Assembly (NCBI GenBank): GCA_016790965.1
Contig: JAEUNZ010000031.1
Location: forward strand, 1 to 64,000
DNA: 64,000 nt
Reading direction: 5' to 3'
Origin: SSSZ01 sp016790965
GTDB lineage: Bacteria; Pseudomonadota; Gammaproteobacteria; Burkholderiales; Rhodocyclaceae
Below, piece by piece: positions 15,274 through 24,169 of this stretch. The notes below the pieces were generated by a model. That model was not told the origin of the DNA. It was given only the letters and a program-made list of their open reading frames with translations, and searched no databases. Made by a program: the position numbers and the translations under genes. Position 1 is the stretch's first letter; each line of letters opens with the position of its first letter.

Positions 15274-18200
15274 ATGTTTGAACGCATCATTCGGCTCGCC
15301 ATCGAGCATCGCTGGCTCGTTCTTGCTGCCGTCCTTGGCATGGTCGGACTGGGCATCTACAACTACCAGCGGCTGCCGATCGACGCCGTCCCGGACATCA
15401 CCAACATCCAGGTCCAGATCAATACCGTCGCCCCGGGCTACTCCCCGCTGGAGGTGGAACAGCGGATCACCTATCCGGTGGAGACGGTGATGGCCGGCCT
15501 GCCGGACCTGGAGCAGACCCGTTCGCTGTCGCGCTACGGCTTGTCCCAGGTGACGGTGATCTTCAAGGACGGGACCGACATCTACTTTGCCCGTCAGCTC
15601 GTCAACCAGCGCATCCAGGAAGCCCGCGAGAAGCTGCCGGCCGGCATCACGCCGGCGATGGGGCCGATTTCCACCGGCCTGGGGGAAATCTACCTGTGGA
15701 CCGTCGAAGCCAAGGATGGCGCCACGAAACCGGACGGCACGCCCTACACGCCGACCGACCTGCGCGAGATCCAGGACTGGATCATCAAACCCCAGTTGCG
15801 CAACGTGCCGGGGGTCACCGAAATCAATTCCATCGGCGGCTACGCCAAGGAATACCAGGTGGCGCCCAGCCCGGAAAAACTCGCGTCCTACGGCCTGACG
15901 CTACAGGACCTGGTGACGGCCATCGACCGCAACAACAATAACGCGGGCGCCGGCTACATCGAAAAGCGCGGGGAGCAGTACCTGGTCCGCGCCCCGGGCC
16001 AGGTGCGCTCGATGGACGACATCAGCAACGTCATCCTCGGCAATGTCCAGGGCGTGCCCATCCGCATCCGCGACGTGGCCGAGGTCGGCATCGGCAGGGA
16101 ACTTCGCACCGGTGCCGCCACCGACAATGGCCGCGAGGTGGTGCTGGGCACGGTCTTCATGTTGATCGGCCAGAACAGCCGGACAGTCTCCCGGGCGGTG
16201 GACGAGAAGATGGTCGAGATTAACCGCACCCTGCCGAAAGGCGTCCATGCCGTGACGGTCTACGACCGCACTGTCCTGGTGGATAAGGCCATCAACACGG
16301 TCAAGAAGAACCTCCTGGAAGGTGCGATCCTGGTCATCGCCATCCTCTTCCTGTTCCTCGGCAACCTCCGGGCGGCGGTCATCACCGCCCTAGTGATTCC
16401 GCTCTCCATGCTGTTCACCTTCACCGGCATGGTGAACTACCATGTCAGCGCCAACCTGATGAGCCTGGGCGCCCTCGACTTCGGCATCATCATCGATGGG
16501 GCGGTGGTGATCGTTGAGAACTGCGTGCGCCGTCTGGCCCACGCCCAGGCGCACCATGGCCGGCCGCTGACCCGGACTGAGCGCTTCCACGAGGTCTTCG
16601 CCGCCTCCCGGGAGGCGCGCCGGGCGCTGCTCTTCGGCCAGCTCATCATCATGATCGTCTATCTCCCCATCTTCGCCCTCACCGGCGTCGAAGGGAAAAT
16701 GTTCCATCCCATGGCGTTCACGGTGGTGACGGCGCTGGTCGGGGCGATGATCCTGTCGGTGACCTTCATTCCGGCCGCCGTCGCGCTCTTCATGGACGCG
16801 CCGGTGGCCGAGAAGGAGAACGCCCTGATGCAGGCCGCCAAGCGCTGGTACGAGCCGGTTCTGGATGGCGTCATGGCCAACAAGCCGGTCGTCCTGGTCT
16901 TCGCCGCGGTGACCATCATCCTCTCTGGTCTCCTGGCGACGCGCTTGGGCAGCGAATTCGTGCCCAGCCTGAACGAAGGGGACTTCGCCATCCAGGCATT
17001 GCGCATCCCGGGCACCAGCCTGTCGCAGTCGGTGGCGATGCAGCAACAACTGGAAAAGCGGCTGAAAGCGGACTTCCCGGAAATCGAGCGGATCTTCGCC
17101 CGCACCGGGACGGCGGAAATCGCTGCCGACCCGATGCCCCCCAACATCTCGGACGGCTACATCATGTTGAAGCCGCAGGAGCAATGGCCGGAGCCGAGGA
17201 AGTCCCGGGACGAGCTGCTGGCCGCCGCCCAGAAAGCCGTGGCGCAACTGCCGGGCAACAACTACGAGTTCTCCCAGCCCATCCAGTTGCGCTTCAACGA
17301 GTTGATTTCCGGCGTGCGCAGCGACGTGGCGGTCAAGGTCTTCGGCGATGACATGGACGTCATGAACGACACCGCCGCCCGCATCGCCGCCATCTTGGCG
17401 GAAATTCCCGGCGCATCGGAAGTCAAGGTCGAGCAGACCACGGGGCTACCCATGTTGACGGTCGACATCGACCGCGACAAGACCGCCCGCTACGGCCTCA
17501 ATGTCGGCGACGTGCAGGAGGCCATCGCCACGGCCATCGGCGGGCGGGAAGCGGGGACGCTGTTCGAGGGCGACCGGCGCTTCGACATCGTGGTGCGCCT
17601 GCCCGAGACGCTGCGGACCGAACTGGAAGCCTTGAAGCGGCTGCCGATCGCGCTGCCGCGCCCGAACGGGGGAAGCAACGGCGGCGGGGGCCGCACCACC
17701 TACATCCCCCTGGGCGAAGTCGCCAGCCTCCAGCTCGCCCCGGGGCCGAACCAGGTCAGCCGCGAGAACGGCAAGCGCCGGGTGGTGGTGAGCGCCAACG
17801 TGCGGGGCCGCGACATCGGTTCCTTCGTGGCGGAAGCGCAGCGTCGCCTGGAGGAGGTGAAGGTTCCCGCCGGCTATTGGACCGCGTGGGGCGGGACCTT
17901 CGAGCAATTGGAGTCGGCCGCCCGGCGGTTGCAGGTCGTGGTGCCCGTGGCGCTGCTGTTGGTGTTCACCCTGCTCTTCACCATGTTCGGCAACGTCAAG
18001 GATGGCCTCTTGGTCTTCACCGGCATCCCGTTTGCTCTGACCGGCGGCATCGTCGCCCTGTGGCTGCGGGGCATTCCCTTGTCGATTTCGGCGGCGGTGG
18101 GCTTCATCGCCCTCTCCGGCGTGGCGGTCCTGAACGGTCTGGTGATGATTTCCTTCATCCGCAACCTGCTGGAGGAGGGCCGGCCGCTGGATGCGGCCAT

Positions 18201-18462
18201 CCGGGAAGGGGCGCTCACCCGCCTGCGGCCGGTGCTGATGACGGCGTTGGTGGCTTCCCTAGGCTTCGTGCCCATGGCCATCGCCACTGGCACCGGCGCC
18301 GAGGTCCAGCGGCCGCTGGCGACGGTGGTCATCGGCGGCATCCTGTCGTCGACCGCGCTGACGCTGCTGGTGCTGCCCCTTCTCTATCGCCTCGTCCATG
18401 GCAAGGATGCCGCAGAGGAGGATTTCACCGCCGAATCGGCGCCCGAGCCAACGGAGGCGTAG
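15274..18462 (+). CDS. czcA: CzcA heavy-metal RND efflux pump
   Basis: A 1062-residue inner-membrane proton/cation antiporter of the heavy-metal efflux RND family. The TM4 signature DFGIIIDGAVVIVEN places Asp402, Asp408 and Glu415 exactly as in Cupriavidus CzcA, which points to divalent cations (Co/Zn/Cd) rather than Cu/Ag. Twelve membrane segments and two periplasmic loops are apparent. Start ATG 15274 (MFERIIRLAIEHR) follows GGGAGA; the open frame upstream overlaps czcB and is not used. The three gene products form the tripartite CzcCBA complex. Confidence 0.95.
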   Translation: MFERIIRLAIEHRWLVLAAVLGMVGLGIYNYQRLPIDAVPDITNIQVQINTVAPGYSPLEVEQRITYPVETVMAGLPDLEQTRSLSRYGLSQVTVIFKDGTDIYFARQLVNQRIQEAREKLPAGITPAMGPISTGLGEIYLWTVEAKDGATKPDGTPYTPTDLREIQDWIIKPQLRNVPGVTEINSIGGYAKEYQVAPSPEKLASYGLTLQDLVTAIDRNNNNAGAGYIEKRGEQYLVRAPGQVRSMDDISNVILGNVQGVPIRIRDVAEVGIGRELRTGAATDNGREVVLGTVFMLIGQNSRTVSRAVDEKMVEINRTLPKGVHAVTVYDRTVLVDKAINTVKKNLLEGAILVIAILFLFLGNLRAAVITALVIPLSMLFTFTGMVNYHVSANLMSLGALDFGIIIDGAVVIVENCVRRLAHAQAHHGRPLTRTERFHEVFAASREARRALLFGQLIIMIVYLPIFALTGVEGKMFHPMAFTVVTALVGAMILSVTFIPAAVALFMDAPVAEKENALMQAAKRWYEPVLDGVMANKPVVLVFAAVTIILSGLLATRLGSEFVPSLNEGDFAIQALRIPGTSLSQSVAMQQQLEKRLKADFPEIERIFARTGTAEIAADPMPPNISDGYIMLKPQEQWPEPRKSRDELLAAAQKAVAQLPGNNYEFSQPIQLRFNELISGVRSDVAVKVFGDDMDVMNDTAARIAAILAEIPGASEVKVEQTTGLPMLTVDIDRDKTARYGLNVGDVQEAIATAIGGREAGTLFEGDRRFDIVVRLPETLRTELEALKRLPIALPRPNGGSNGGGGRTTYIPLGEVASLQLAPGPNQVSRENGKRRVVVSANVRGRDIGSFVAEAQRRLEEVKVPAGYWTAWGGTFEQLESAARRLQVVVPVALLLVFTLLFTMFGNVKDGLLVFTGIPFALTGGIVALWLRGIPLSISAAVGFIALSGVAVLNGLVMISFIRNLLEEGRPLDAAIREGALTRLRPVLMTALVASLGFVPMAIATGTGAEVQRPLATVVIGGILSSTALTLLVLPLLYRLVHGKDAAEEDFTAESAPEPTEA

Positions 18463-18479
18463 CGTTGTTCCTGGCGTGG

Positions 18480-18518
18480 CCGGATGCCTGGCACCGAAAC
18501 GGTTGTTCAGGCATCCGG
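18480..18518 (+). terminator. Strong inverted repeat after czcA
   Basis: CCGGATGCCTG (18480-18490) is perfectly repeated in inverse at 18508-18518, leaving a 17-nt loop. No T-run follows, so it may be an mRNA 3'-end stabiliser or attenuator rather than a classical Rho-independent terminator. Confidence 0.45.
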
Positions 18519-18553
18519 TCACATATTGATCGACCCACGTTCGCGGAGTTGTT

Positions 18554-18859
18554 ATGGGATTCTTTGAAAAGCTGTTACGGGGGATGGCCGGCGGCCATCA
18601 CGGTGGTCATCACGGCAATGCTCCGGGCGGCCATCATGGCTGGGGGCACGGGTACCCGTCGAATCCGGGGCAGCCCTATGGCGGGGTGTCCGCCGGCGGC
18701 GCCTCGTGCCCCAAGTGCGGCACCATAGCCGACCCTGGGGCGCGTTTCTGCGCGCAGTGTGGCGCGACGCTGCTTCCCGGCACGTGTGCGGCCTGCAATG
18801 CCAGCCTCGCCCCGGGGATGAAGTTCTGCCCGAACTGTGGCAAGGCGCAACAGCCTTGA
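18554..18859 (+). CDS. His-rich double zinc-ribbon protein
   Basis: A 101-residue cytoplasmic protein. It has a Gly/His-rich N-terminal part (GGHHGGHHGNAPGGHHGWGHG) and two zinc ribbons, C-P-K-C...C-A-Q-C (about residues 54-74) and C-A-A-C...C-P-N-C (about 78-97), as in DZR/zinc-ribbon domain proteins. It lies between czcA and czcD on the same strand. It plausibly binds surplus zinc or senses it. No catalytic domain is present and the precise function is unknown. Confidence 0.75.
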   Translation: MGFFEKLLRGMAGGHHGGHHGNAPGGHHGWGHGYPSNPGQPYGGVSAGGASCPKCGTIADPGARFCAQCGATLLPGTCAACNASLAPGMKFCPNCGKAQQP

Positions 18860-18877
18860 TGCCGGCACCTTGACCCC

Positions 18878-19093
18878 ATGTTCTCCCACCTCATCCACAG
18901 TCACCTTGAGTTTCAGCTGATCCTCGTCGGCCTGGGCCTGGCGATTGCCATCCTGGCCTTCTACGGCCTTGTCTGTTGGCACGAGGGGAAGCGCACTGCC
19001 GCGCCGAGATTTGCCGCCGAACTCCGGCGTCGGCTGCAGTCCCCGAAGCGGGGATCGAAAAAACGCCACTTTGGAAAGGGACCGCCACCATGA
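18878..19093 (+). CDS. Small single-span membrane protein
   Basis: A 71-residue frame with an acidic/His-containing start, one hydrophobic helix (about residues 13-34, LILVGLGLAIAILAFYGLVCW) and a basic C-terminal tail. The stop overlaps the czcD start by 4 bp, which supports translation coupling. I recognise no family. It could assist the CDF transporter downstream, but this rests on position only. Confidence 0.5.
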   Translation: MFSHLIHSHLEFQLILVGLGLAIAILAFYGLVCWHEGKRTAAPRFAAELRRRLQSPKRGSKKRHFGKGPPP

Positions 19094-20031
19094 GTGCAGG
19101 CCACACCCATGCGCTGCCCAGCAATGAGAACGAGCGTGCCCTGCGCCTTGCCCTCGCGCTGACCTCCGGCTTCCTGGTCACCGAAGTCGTGGGCGGCGTG
19201 CTGACCGGCAGCCTCGCCCTCATTTCGGACGCTGCGCACATGTTCACCGACGCCGCCGCGCTCGCCATTGCGCTGGCCGCCGTCCGCATCGCCCGGCGTC
19301 CGGCCGATGCCCGGCGCACCTACGGCTACCATCGGTTCGAAATCCTGGCGGCAGCCTTCAATGCCCTGCTGCTCTTCGCCGTCGCGCTCTACATCCTGGT
19401 CGAGGCTTACCGGCGTTTCCTGCATCCGCCCGAGGTCCACTCGATGGGAATGCTGGTGGTCGCCGGCATCGGCCTGGTGGTCAACCTCGTCAGCATCCGG
19501 CTGCTGAGCGGTAGCCGTGAACATAGCCTCAATGTGAAGGGCGCCTATCTCGAAGTCTGGAGTGACCTCCTGGGATCGGTCGGCGTCATCGCGGGGGCGG
19601 TGGTCATCCGGCTCACCGGCTGGTCCTGGGTGGATGCGGCCGTTGCGGTGGCGATCGGGCTCTGGGTCCTGCCGCGTACCTGGATCCTGTTGAAGGACAG
19701 CCTCAACATCCTGCTCGAAGGCGTCCCGGCGGGCATCGACCTCGGCGAGGTGGAGCAAGCCATGCTGGCCGTGCCCGGCGTCGTCGGCATCCACGACCTG
19801 CACGTCTGGGCGTTGACCAGCGGCAAGGCCAGCTTGACCGCCCATGTGGTCCACGACCGCGCCTTCCCCCCGGAGGAAGGCGTGATTCCCGCCTTGCAGG
19901 CAGTCCTGGCCCAGCGCTTCAAGGTGGCTCACACGACACTGCAATGCGAAACCACGCCCTGCGCCCACCAGGCGGGCTGCACCTACGTCGCCGGCACGCC
20001 CGAGCCCGGGGGCCTACCGCACCACCATTGA
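19090..20031 (+). CDS. czcD: Cation diffusion facilitator metal exporter (CzcD/ZitB-like)
   Basis: A 313-residue inner-membrane CDF antiporter with six membrane segments and a cytoplasmic C-terminal domain (VPGVVGIHDLHVWALTSGKASLTAHVV). TM2 carries the metal-binding SDAAHMFTDA. In TM5 the usual H-x3-D reads EVWSD, so one His of the transport site is replaced by Glu. This is common to one CDF subgroup and may alter metal choice. The tail has CAHQAGC and HHH. Start ATG 19090 (MSAGHTHALP) is chosen over the upstream open frame. It gives first-line export of zinc, cobalt or cadmium from the cytoplasm. Confidence 0.88.
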   Translation: MSAGHTHALPSNENERALRLALALTSGFLVTEVVGGVLTGSLALISDAAHMFTDAAALAIALAAVRIARRPADARRTYGYHRFEILAAAFNALLLFAVALYILVEAYRRFLHPPEVHSMGMLVVAGIGLVVNLVSIRLLSGSREHSLNVKGAYLEVWSDLLGSVGVIAGAVVIRLTGWSWVDAAVAVAIGLWVLPRTWILLKDSLNILLEGVPAGIDLGEVEQAMLAVPGVVGIHDLHVWALTSGKASLTAHVVHDRAFPPEEGVIPALQAVLAQRFKVAHTTLQCETTPCAHQAGCTYVAGTPEPGGLPHHH

Positions 20032-20061
20032 CCGGATCATCAACCCAAAGGGAGAAACCCC

Positions 20062-20487
20062 ATGAAGCTATCGAAAGTCATCGCCGTTCTCGCTGCCCTT
20101 GGCGCCGTCCATCTCGCTTCGGCCGCGGACAACCACAAGGGCCACGCCCATGATGAAAAACCGGGGCAGACACACGCCCACGATGCCACACCGCAGTATG
20201 GCGGCATCGTCTCGGTGGTCAAGGACATCAACTACGAGCTGGTGGCGAAGGCCGATTCCCTCACGCTCTATGTGACGGATCACGATCAGCCCGTGGATGC
20301 CAAGAATGCGTCCGCCACCCTGACGCTCCTGTCCGCATCGGACAAGGCGGAAGCCAGCTTGTTGCCGACCGGCGGCAACAAGTTGCAGGCGCAAGGGACC
20401 TTCAAGCTCCAACCCGGAACGAAGGCGATCGCCTTGGTCAAACTCGGCGACAAGCCGGGCCAGAGTGTCCGCTTCGTCTTGAAATAG
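20062..20487 (+). CDS. Exported His-rich protein of the metal cluster
   Basis: A 141-residue protein. A signal peptide is cleaved after about HLASA, and a His-rich segment (NHKGHAHDEKPGQTHAHD) follows. The rest is a small beta-rich domain. It is preceded by AAAGGGAGAAA 6 bp before the ATG. It is probably a periplasmic metal-binding accessory protein of the Czc cluster. I do not recognise an established family, and it lacks the Cys pattern of CopC/PcoE-type proteins. Confidence 0.6.
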   Translation: MKLSKVIAVLAALGAVHLASAADNHKGHAHDEKPGQTHAHDATPQYGGIVSVVKDINYELVAKADSLTLYVTDHDQPVDAKNASATLTLLSASDKAEASLLPTGGNKLQAQGTFKLQPGTKAIALVKLGDKPGQSVRFVLK

Positions 20488-20512
20488 GCTCGCTTTCTGC
20501 GAGGAGGAGACA

Positions 20513-20929
20513 TTGTTGCGTGAAGCCGATTGCCCCAGCTCCATCATTCATGCCCCCTGGACGCTGCTTTGCGTCGATGATGAACCCGGTGTCCTTTCGG
20601 CATTGCGCCGGCTCCTCCGACGGAACGGCCACCAGGTCCGTATTGCCGCAAGCGCTGCCGAGGGCTTGCAGATTCTGGAGCACGAACCGATCCATCTGGT
20701 CATCTCCGACATGCGGATGCCCGGGATGGACGGCGCCGCATTCCTAAAACAGGTACGTGCCCGCTGGCCCGAGATCATCCGCATTCTGCTGACGGGTTAC
20801 GCCAGCCCGGAGGCCATGCGGGAGGTCATCGCAGAGGGCGGAATCCATTGCTGCATCGACAAGCCGTGGAACGACGACGATTTGCTGAAGCGGGTACGCA
20901 GCGCCCTCGATATGCGCCCTTGCCGGTAA
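20513..20929 (+). CDS. Single-domain response regulator receiver protein
   Basis: A 138-residue CheY-like receiver with no output domain. Acidic pocket VDDEPG (21-26), phospho-acceptor Asp66 in VISDMRMPGMDG, Thr in LLTGYA and Lys in CIDKPWNDDDLL. The DKPW ending resembles receivers of RpfG-type regulators. It begins at TTG 20513 or the next codon, with GAGGAGGAGA just upstream. No sensor kinase gene is in the window, so its partner is unknown. It is followed by a good terminator. Confidence 0.8.
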   Translation: MLREADCPSSIIHAPWTLLCVDDEPGVLSALRRLLRRNGHQVRIAASAAEGLQILEHEPIHLVISDMRMPGMDGAAFLKQVRARWPEIIRILLTGYASPEAMREVIAEGGIHCCIDKPWNDDDLLKRVRSALDMRPCR

Positions 20930-21000
20930 CGGATGGCGTTAAGAGAAAACTCCTGGTGGGCATCCGATGCCCCCATGCAAATTTGCCGGTGTCGATTACC

Positions 21001-21028
21001 GGCGCCACCCGACGGCTTGGGTGGCGCC
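21001..21028 (+). terminator. Hairpin terminator after the response regulator gene
   Basis: GGCGCCACCC (21001-21010) and GGGTGGCGCC (21019-21028) form a perfect 10-bp stem with an 8-nt loop, followed by TTCACCTT. It closes the + strand metal-resistance transcript. Confidence 0.65.
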
Positions 21029-21066
21029 TTCACCTTACTCGCTATTGGGCGGAGCCAAACGTTACG

Positions 21067-21363
21067 ATGAAATGGAAAAAACCGATCTCGGTCATGCTTG
21101 CGGCGCTTGCTCTAGCGCTTTTGGGTGTCGCCGTCTGGCAGACCGTTTACCATGTCCATACAGACGGCCATGGCCATGACGAACCTCCCAGCCACGAGGG
21201 CGCCATCGCCCATATGCTGAGTTGGCTCGGAAGTTTCTATAGCGCCAGACCGACGGTACATCCGTCCGGCCACGAAAAGGCCGGCGATGGGCAAGCGGCG
21301 CCTGCCAAGGAAGATCAGGCCGGTCACGGACCCAATCGGGGGGCAGGCGATGGCTCGCAGTGA
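21067..21363 (+). CDS. Small His-rich membrane-anchored protein
   Basis: A 98-residue frame. It has an N-terminal membrane anchor (ISVMLAALALALLGVAVWQ, about 6-25), then a periplasmic tail with YHVHTDGHGHDEPPSHEG and further His residues. It lies in convergent position to cadA. The upstream sequence lacks a clear ribosome-binding site, so expression is less certain. Its composition matches the other metal-cluster accessory proteins; no family is recognised. Confidence 0.45.
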   Translation: MKWKKPISVMLAALALALLGVAVWQTVYHVHTDGHGHDEPPSHEGAIAHMLSWLGSFYSARPTVHPSGHEKAGDGQAAPAKEDQAGHGPNRGAGDGSQ

Positions 21364-21382
21364 GGTAGTCGACGATCTACCA

Positions 21383-23518
21383 TCATTTGCGCAGTAGCCG
21401 CAAGCCATTGAATACCACGATCAGGCTTGCCCCCATGTCGGCAAAGACCGCCATCCACAAGGTCGCCTGGCCGCCAAGAGCCAGCGCGAAGAATACCGCC
21501 TTGATCCCCAGCGCGACGGTGATGTTCTGCCACAGCACCTGCGTCGTGCGGCGGGAGAGCCGGATGAAGCGCGGCAACTTGCGCAGGTCGTCGTCCATGA
21601 GCGCCACATCGGCGGTGTCGATGGCAGTGTCGGTCCCGGCCGCACCCATCGCAAAGCCGATGGACGCCTTGGCCAGTGCCGGTGCATCGTTGATGCCGTC
21701 GCCCACCATGCCGACATCGCCATAGCGGGCAAGCAACTGGTCGATGGCGGCGAGCTTGTCTTCGGGGAGTAGATTGCCGCGGGCGTCGTCGATGCCGACT
21801 TGGTCCGCGATGGCCCGGGCGGTGGTCGGGTTGTCGCCGGTCAGCATCACCGAACGCACGCCGAGGGCATGCAGGTCCCGGATCGCCTCGGCACTGTGGC
21901 CGCGCACGGTATCGGCCACGCCGAACACGCACAGGGATTCGCGCTCGGCGGCCAGGATGACCGCCGTCTTGCCATCCCGTTCCAGGCGCCCGAGCACCTC
22001 TTCGACGGAGGAGTTGCAGATGCCCAGTTCTTCCACCAGGCGGTGGTTGCCGACGTAATACCGCTGCCCACCAACGGTACCCCGGGCACCGCGGCCGGTC
22101 AGGGCTTCGAAGGCGGTCACGTCGAGCAAGGGAGAGTCCCGCCCGTCGCCGTCCTGCCAGGCGGAAACGATGGCCGCCGCGACCGGGTGCTCTGAGTGGG
22201 CGTCGACGCTGGCCGCTAGTTGCAGCAGCTCGTCTCCAGGCCGGTCGACGAGAGCGATGACATCGGTTAGCACGGGCCGGCCATGGGTGAGCGTTCCGGT
22301 CTTGTCCACGGCCACGACCTTGATCCGGCGGCCGTTTTCCAGGTGCACGCCGCCCTTGACCAGGATCCCCCGTCGGGCCGCCGCTGCCAGGCCGCTCACC
22401 ACGGTGACCGGCGTCGAGATGACCAGGGCGCAGGGGCAGGCGATCACCAGCAGGACCAGGGCCTTGTAGAACCAGTCCAGGAAGGCGGCCCCGAAAAAGA
22501 CCGGGGGCACCGCCGCCACCAGCACCGCGGCCGCGACGACCGCCGGCGTGTAGTAGTGGGCGAACTGGTCCACGAAGCGCTGGGTCGGGGCACGCTGGCC
22601 CTGAGCTTCCTGGATCGATCGGATGATGTGCGCCAGCGTGGTGCCGCCCAGGTTGGCGGTGACCCGGAACTCGAAGGCGCCGCGCTCGTTCACCGTGCCG
22701 GCAAAGACCGGATCGCCCGGCGCCTTCTCCACCGGGATGCTCTCGCCGGTGATGGCCGCTTGGTTCACCGAACTCGTTCCCGCCGTGACCTCCCCGTCCA
22801 GGGGGATGCGCTCGCCGGGCCGCACACGCACGGTCTGCCCCACCTGCACATCGGCAGCCGGTAGTTCCCGCCACTCGCCGCTTTCCTGGCGCACGGTGGC
22901 GGTCTCCGGCGTCATCGCCATGAGGCCGCGCACGGCATTCTTGGCCCGCTCCAGGGAGAGGGTTTCGATCAGTTCGGCGACCGCGAAGAGGAAGATTACC
23001 ACCGCCGCCTCCGGCCACTCCCCGATGGCGGCCGCGCCGATGACGGCGACGCTCATCAGGAAGTTCATATTGAGAGTGAAGGTCTTGAGCGCGATCCAGC
23101 CCTTTTTGAGGGTGGAGATGCCGCCGGTGGCGATGGAGAGCAGTGCGAGGACGGCGACGAGCGGCGAGGTTTCGGAGCCGCCCAGCCAGGCGAATCCCTC
23201 CGCGCCGAGTGCGGCGACGCCCGAAACCGCCATGAGCGCCCAGGTCTTTCCGGAAACGACCGGCGCTTGCGGCTCGCCCTCGCAACTACGGCAGGTTGGC
23301 GAGGCTGCCGCCTGAGACGGGCCGGCCTGCATCCCGATTTCGCGGAGTGCTCCCAGAATGGGCGCCTCGTCGGACAGCGTGTGGTGGACGGTGAGCCGGC
23401 GCTCCATCAGGTTGAAGGCCAGCTCGCCGATGCCCGGGACCGCGGCGAGGCGCTTGCGGATCAGCGCCTCCTCGGTGGGGCAATCCATGTTGGTGATAAC
23501 AAAGGTCGATTGCTTCAT
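21383..23518 (-). CDS. cadA: CadA/ZntA-type heavy-metal P1B-ATPase
   Basis: A 711-residue exporting ATPase. A degenerate HMA domain (NMDCPTEEAL, Cys13) is followed by a TCRSC pair at 76-79, membrane segments, TGES, the ion-channel CPC at 361-363, the phosphorylation site DKTGT (Asp405) and GDGINDAPA near the end. The MDCPTEE form of the metal-binding domain is typical of Zn/Cd/Pb exporters. The start chosen, ATG 23518, has GGGAGT upstream and gives the expected MKQSTFVITNMDCP beginning. It is divergent from cadR and driven by a MerR-type promoter. Confidence 0.93.
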   Translation of the reverse strand: MKQSTFVITNMDCPTEEALIRKRLAAVPGIGELAFNLMERRLTVHHTLSDEAPILGALREIGMQAGPSQAAASPTCRSCEGEPQAPVVSGKTWALMAVSGVAALGAEGFAWLGGSETSPLVAVLALLSIATGGISTLKKGWIALKTFTLNMNFLMSVAVIGAAAIGEWPEAAVVIFLFAVAELIETLSLERAKNAVRGLMAMTPETATVRQESGEWRELPAADVQVGQTVRVRPGERIPLDGEVTAGTSSVNQAAITGESIPVEKAPGDPVFAGTVNERGAFEFRVTANLGGTTLAHIIRSIQEAQGQRAPTQRFVDQFAHYYTPAVVAAAVLVAAVPPVFFGAAFLDWFYKALVLLVIACPCALVISTPVTVVSGLAAAARRGILVKGGVHLENGRRIKVVAVDKTGTLTHGRPVLTDVIALVDRPGDELLQLAASVDAHSEHPVAAAIVSAWQDGDGRDSPLLDVTAFEALTGRGARGTVGGQRYYVGNHRLVEELGICNSSVEEVLGRLERDGKTAVILAAERESLCVFGVADTVRGHSAEAIRDLHALGVRSVMLTGDNPTTARAIADQVGIDDARGNLLPEDKLAAIDQLLARYGDVGMVGDGINDAPALAKASIGFAMGAAGTDTAIDTADVALMDDDLRKLPRFIRLSRRTTQVLWQNITVALGIKAVFFALALGGQATLWMAVFADMGASLIVVFNGLRLLRK

Positions 23519-23546
23519 GGCGGACTCCCGATAGGGTGTTTCTCTC

Positions 23547-23588
23547 ATTAAAAACCCTTGAGTGGCTCCAAGGTCAACCGGGTATGAT
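23547..23588. promoter_or_regulatory. Divergent cadA/cadR promoters with MerR-type operator
   Basis: On the minus strand TTGACC (23572-23577) and TTTAAT (23547-23552) are 19 bp apart. On the plus strand TTGAGT (23558-23563) and TATGAT (23583-23588) are also 19 bp apart. The spacer holds the imperfect dyad ACCCTTGAG-TGG-CTCCAAGGT (23554-23574). The overlong 19-bp spacer with a dyad inside is the hallmark of MerR-family activation by DNA untwisting, here by CadR with Cd/Pb/Zn. Confidence 0.85.
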
Positions 23589-23613
23589 GGTACTGTCGGG
23601 AAAGGTAGGCAGC

Positions 23614-24078
23614 ATGCGCATCGGTGAATTGAGCCAAGTGACCGGAGTGGATATTGAAACCATCCGCTACTATGAAAAAGTAGGATTACTGCTGCCGCCG
23701 GCTCGTACCCCCAACGGCTACCGGACCTATGGGCCGGGCCACCTGGAAGGTCTGGCCTTCATCCGCCACTGCCGGGCCTTGGACATGCCGCTGGCCGAGA
23801 TTAAGCGCTTGCTCGCCTTTGTCGCGCACCCCGAGGCCGATTGCGGCGACATCAACCGGCTGATTGATGCGCAGCTCGCCCGTGTCCGGGCGCGTCTGCA
23901 GTCTTTGCGGGCATTGGAAAAACAGCTTGCGGCGTTGCGTACGCGCTGCGACGCTGGCCATGTCGCTGCTGAGTGCGGCATCCTGCATGAATTGGTGGCC
24001 GCAGCGCATGGGGAAGCCTGCGCCTGCCATCCCGTATCGCCGCTGCTGCCACCAAAAAACAAGGCTTCCCGGAACTAA
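23614..24078 (+). CDS. cadR: Cd(II)/Pb(II)-responsive MerR-family regulator
   Basis: A 154-residue MerR regulator. The helix-turn-helix/wing (MRIGELSQVTGVDIETIRYYEKVGLL) is followed by a coiled-coil dimerisation helix. The Cys pattern matches CadR/PbrR: one in DCGDINRLIDAQL near residue 78, one in RCDAGH, one in ECGILHEL, and the C-terminal CACHP. The start is placed at ATG 23614; upstream in-frame codons read through the promoter and are not used. It should activate cadA from the shared operator and control itself. Confidence 0.9.
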   Translation: MRIGELSQVTGVDIETIRYYEKVGLLLPPARTPNGYRTYGPGHLEGLAFIRHCRALDMPLAEIKRLLAFVAHPEADCGDINRLIDAQLARVRARLQSLRALEKQLAALRTRCDAGHVAAECGILHELVAAAHGEACACHPVSPLLPPKNKASRN

Positions 24079-24169
24079 CAGCTAAGGGGGGGCCGTGCCA
24101 GCGGCAGGTGGCACTCCGAGTGATGAATGCAGCGGGCTTCAGCACTGGTGTGGCTAATCTGATATTGAG

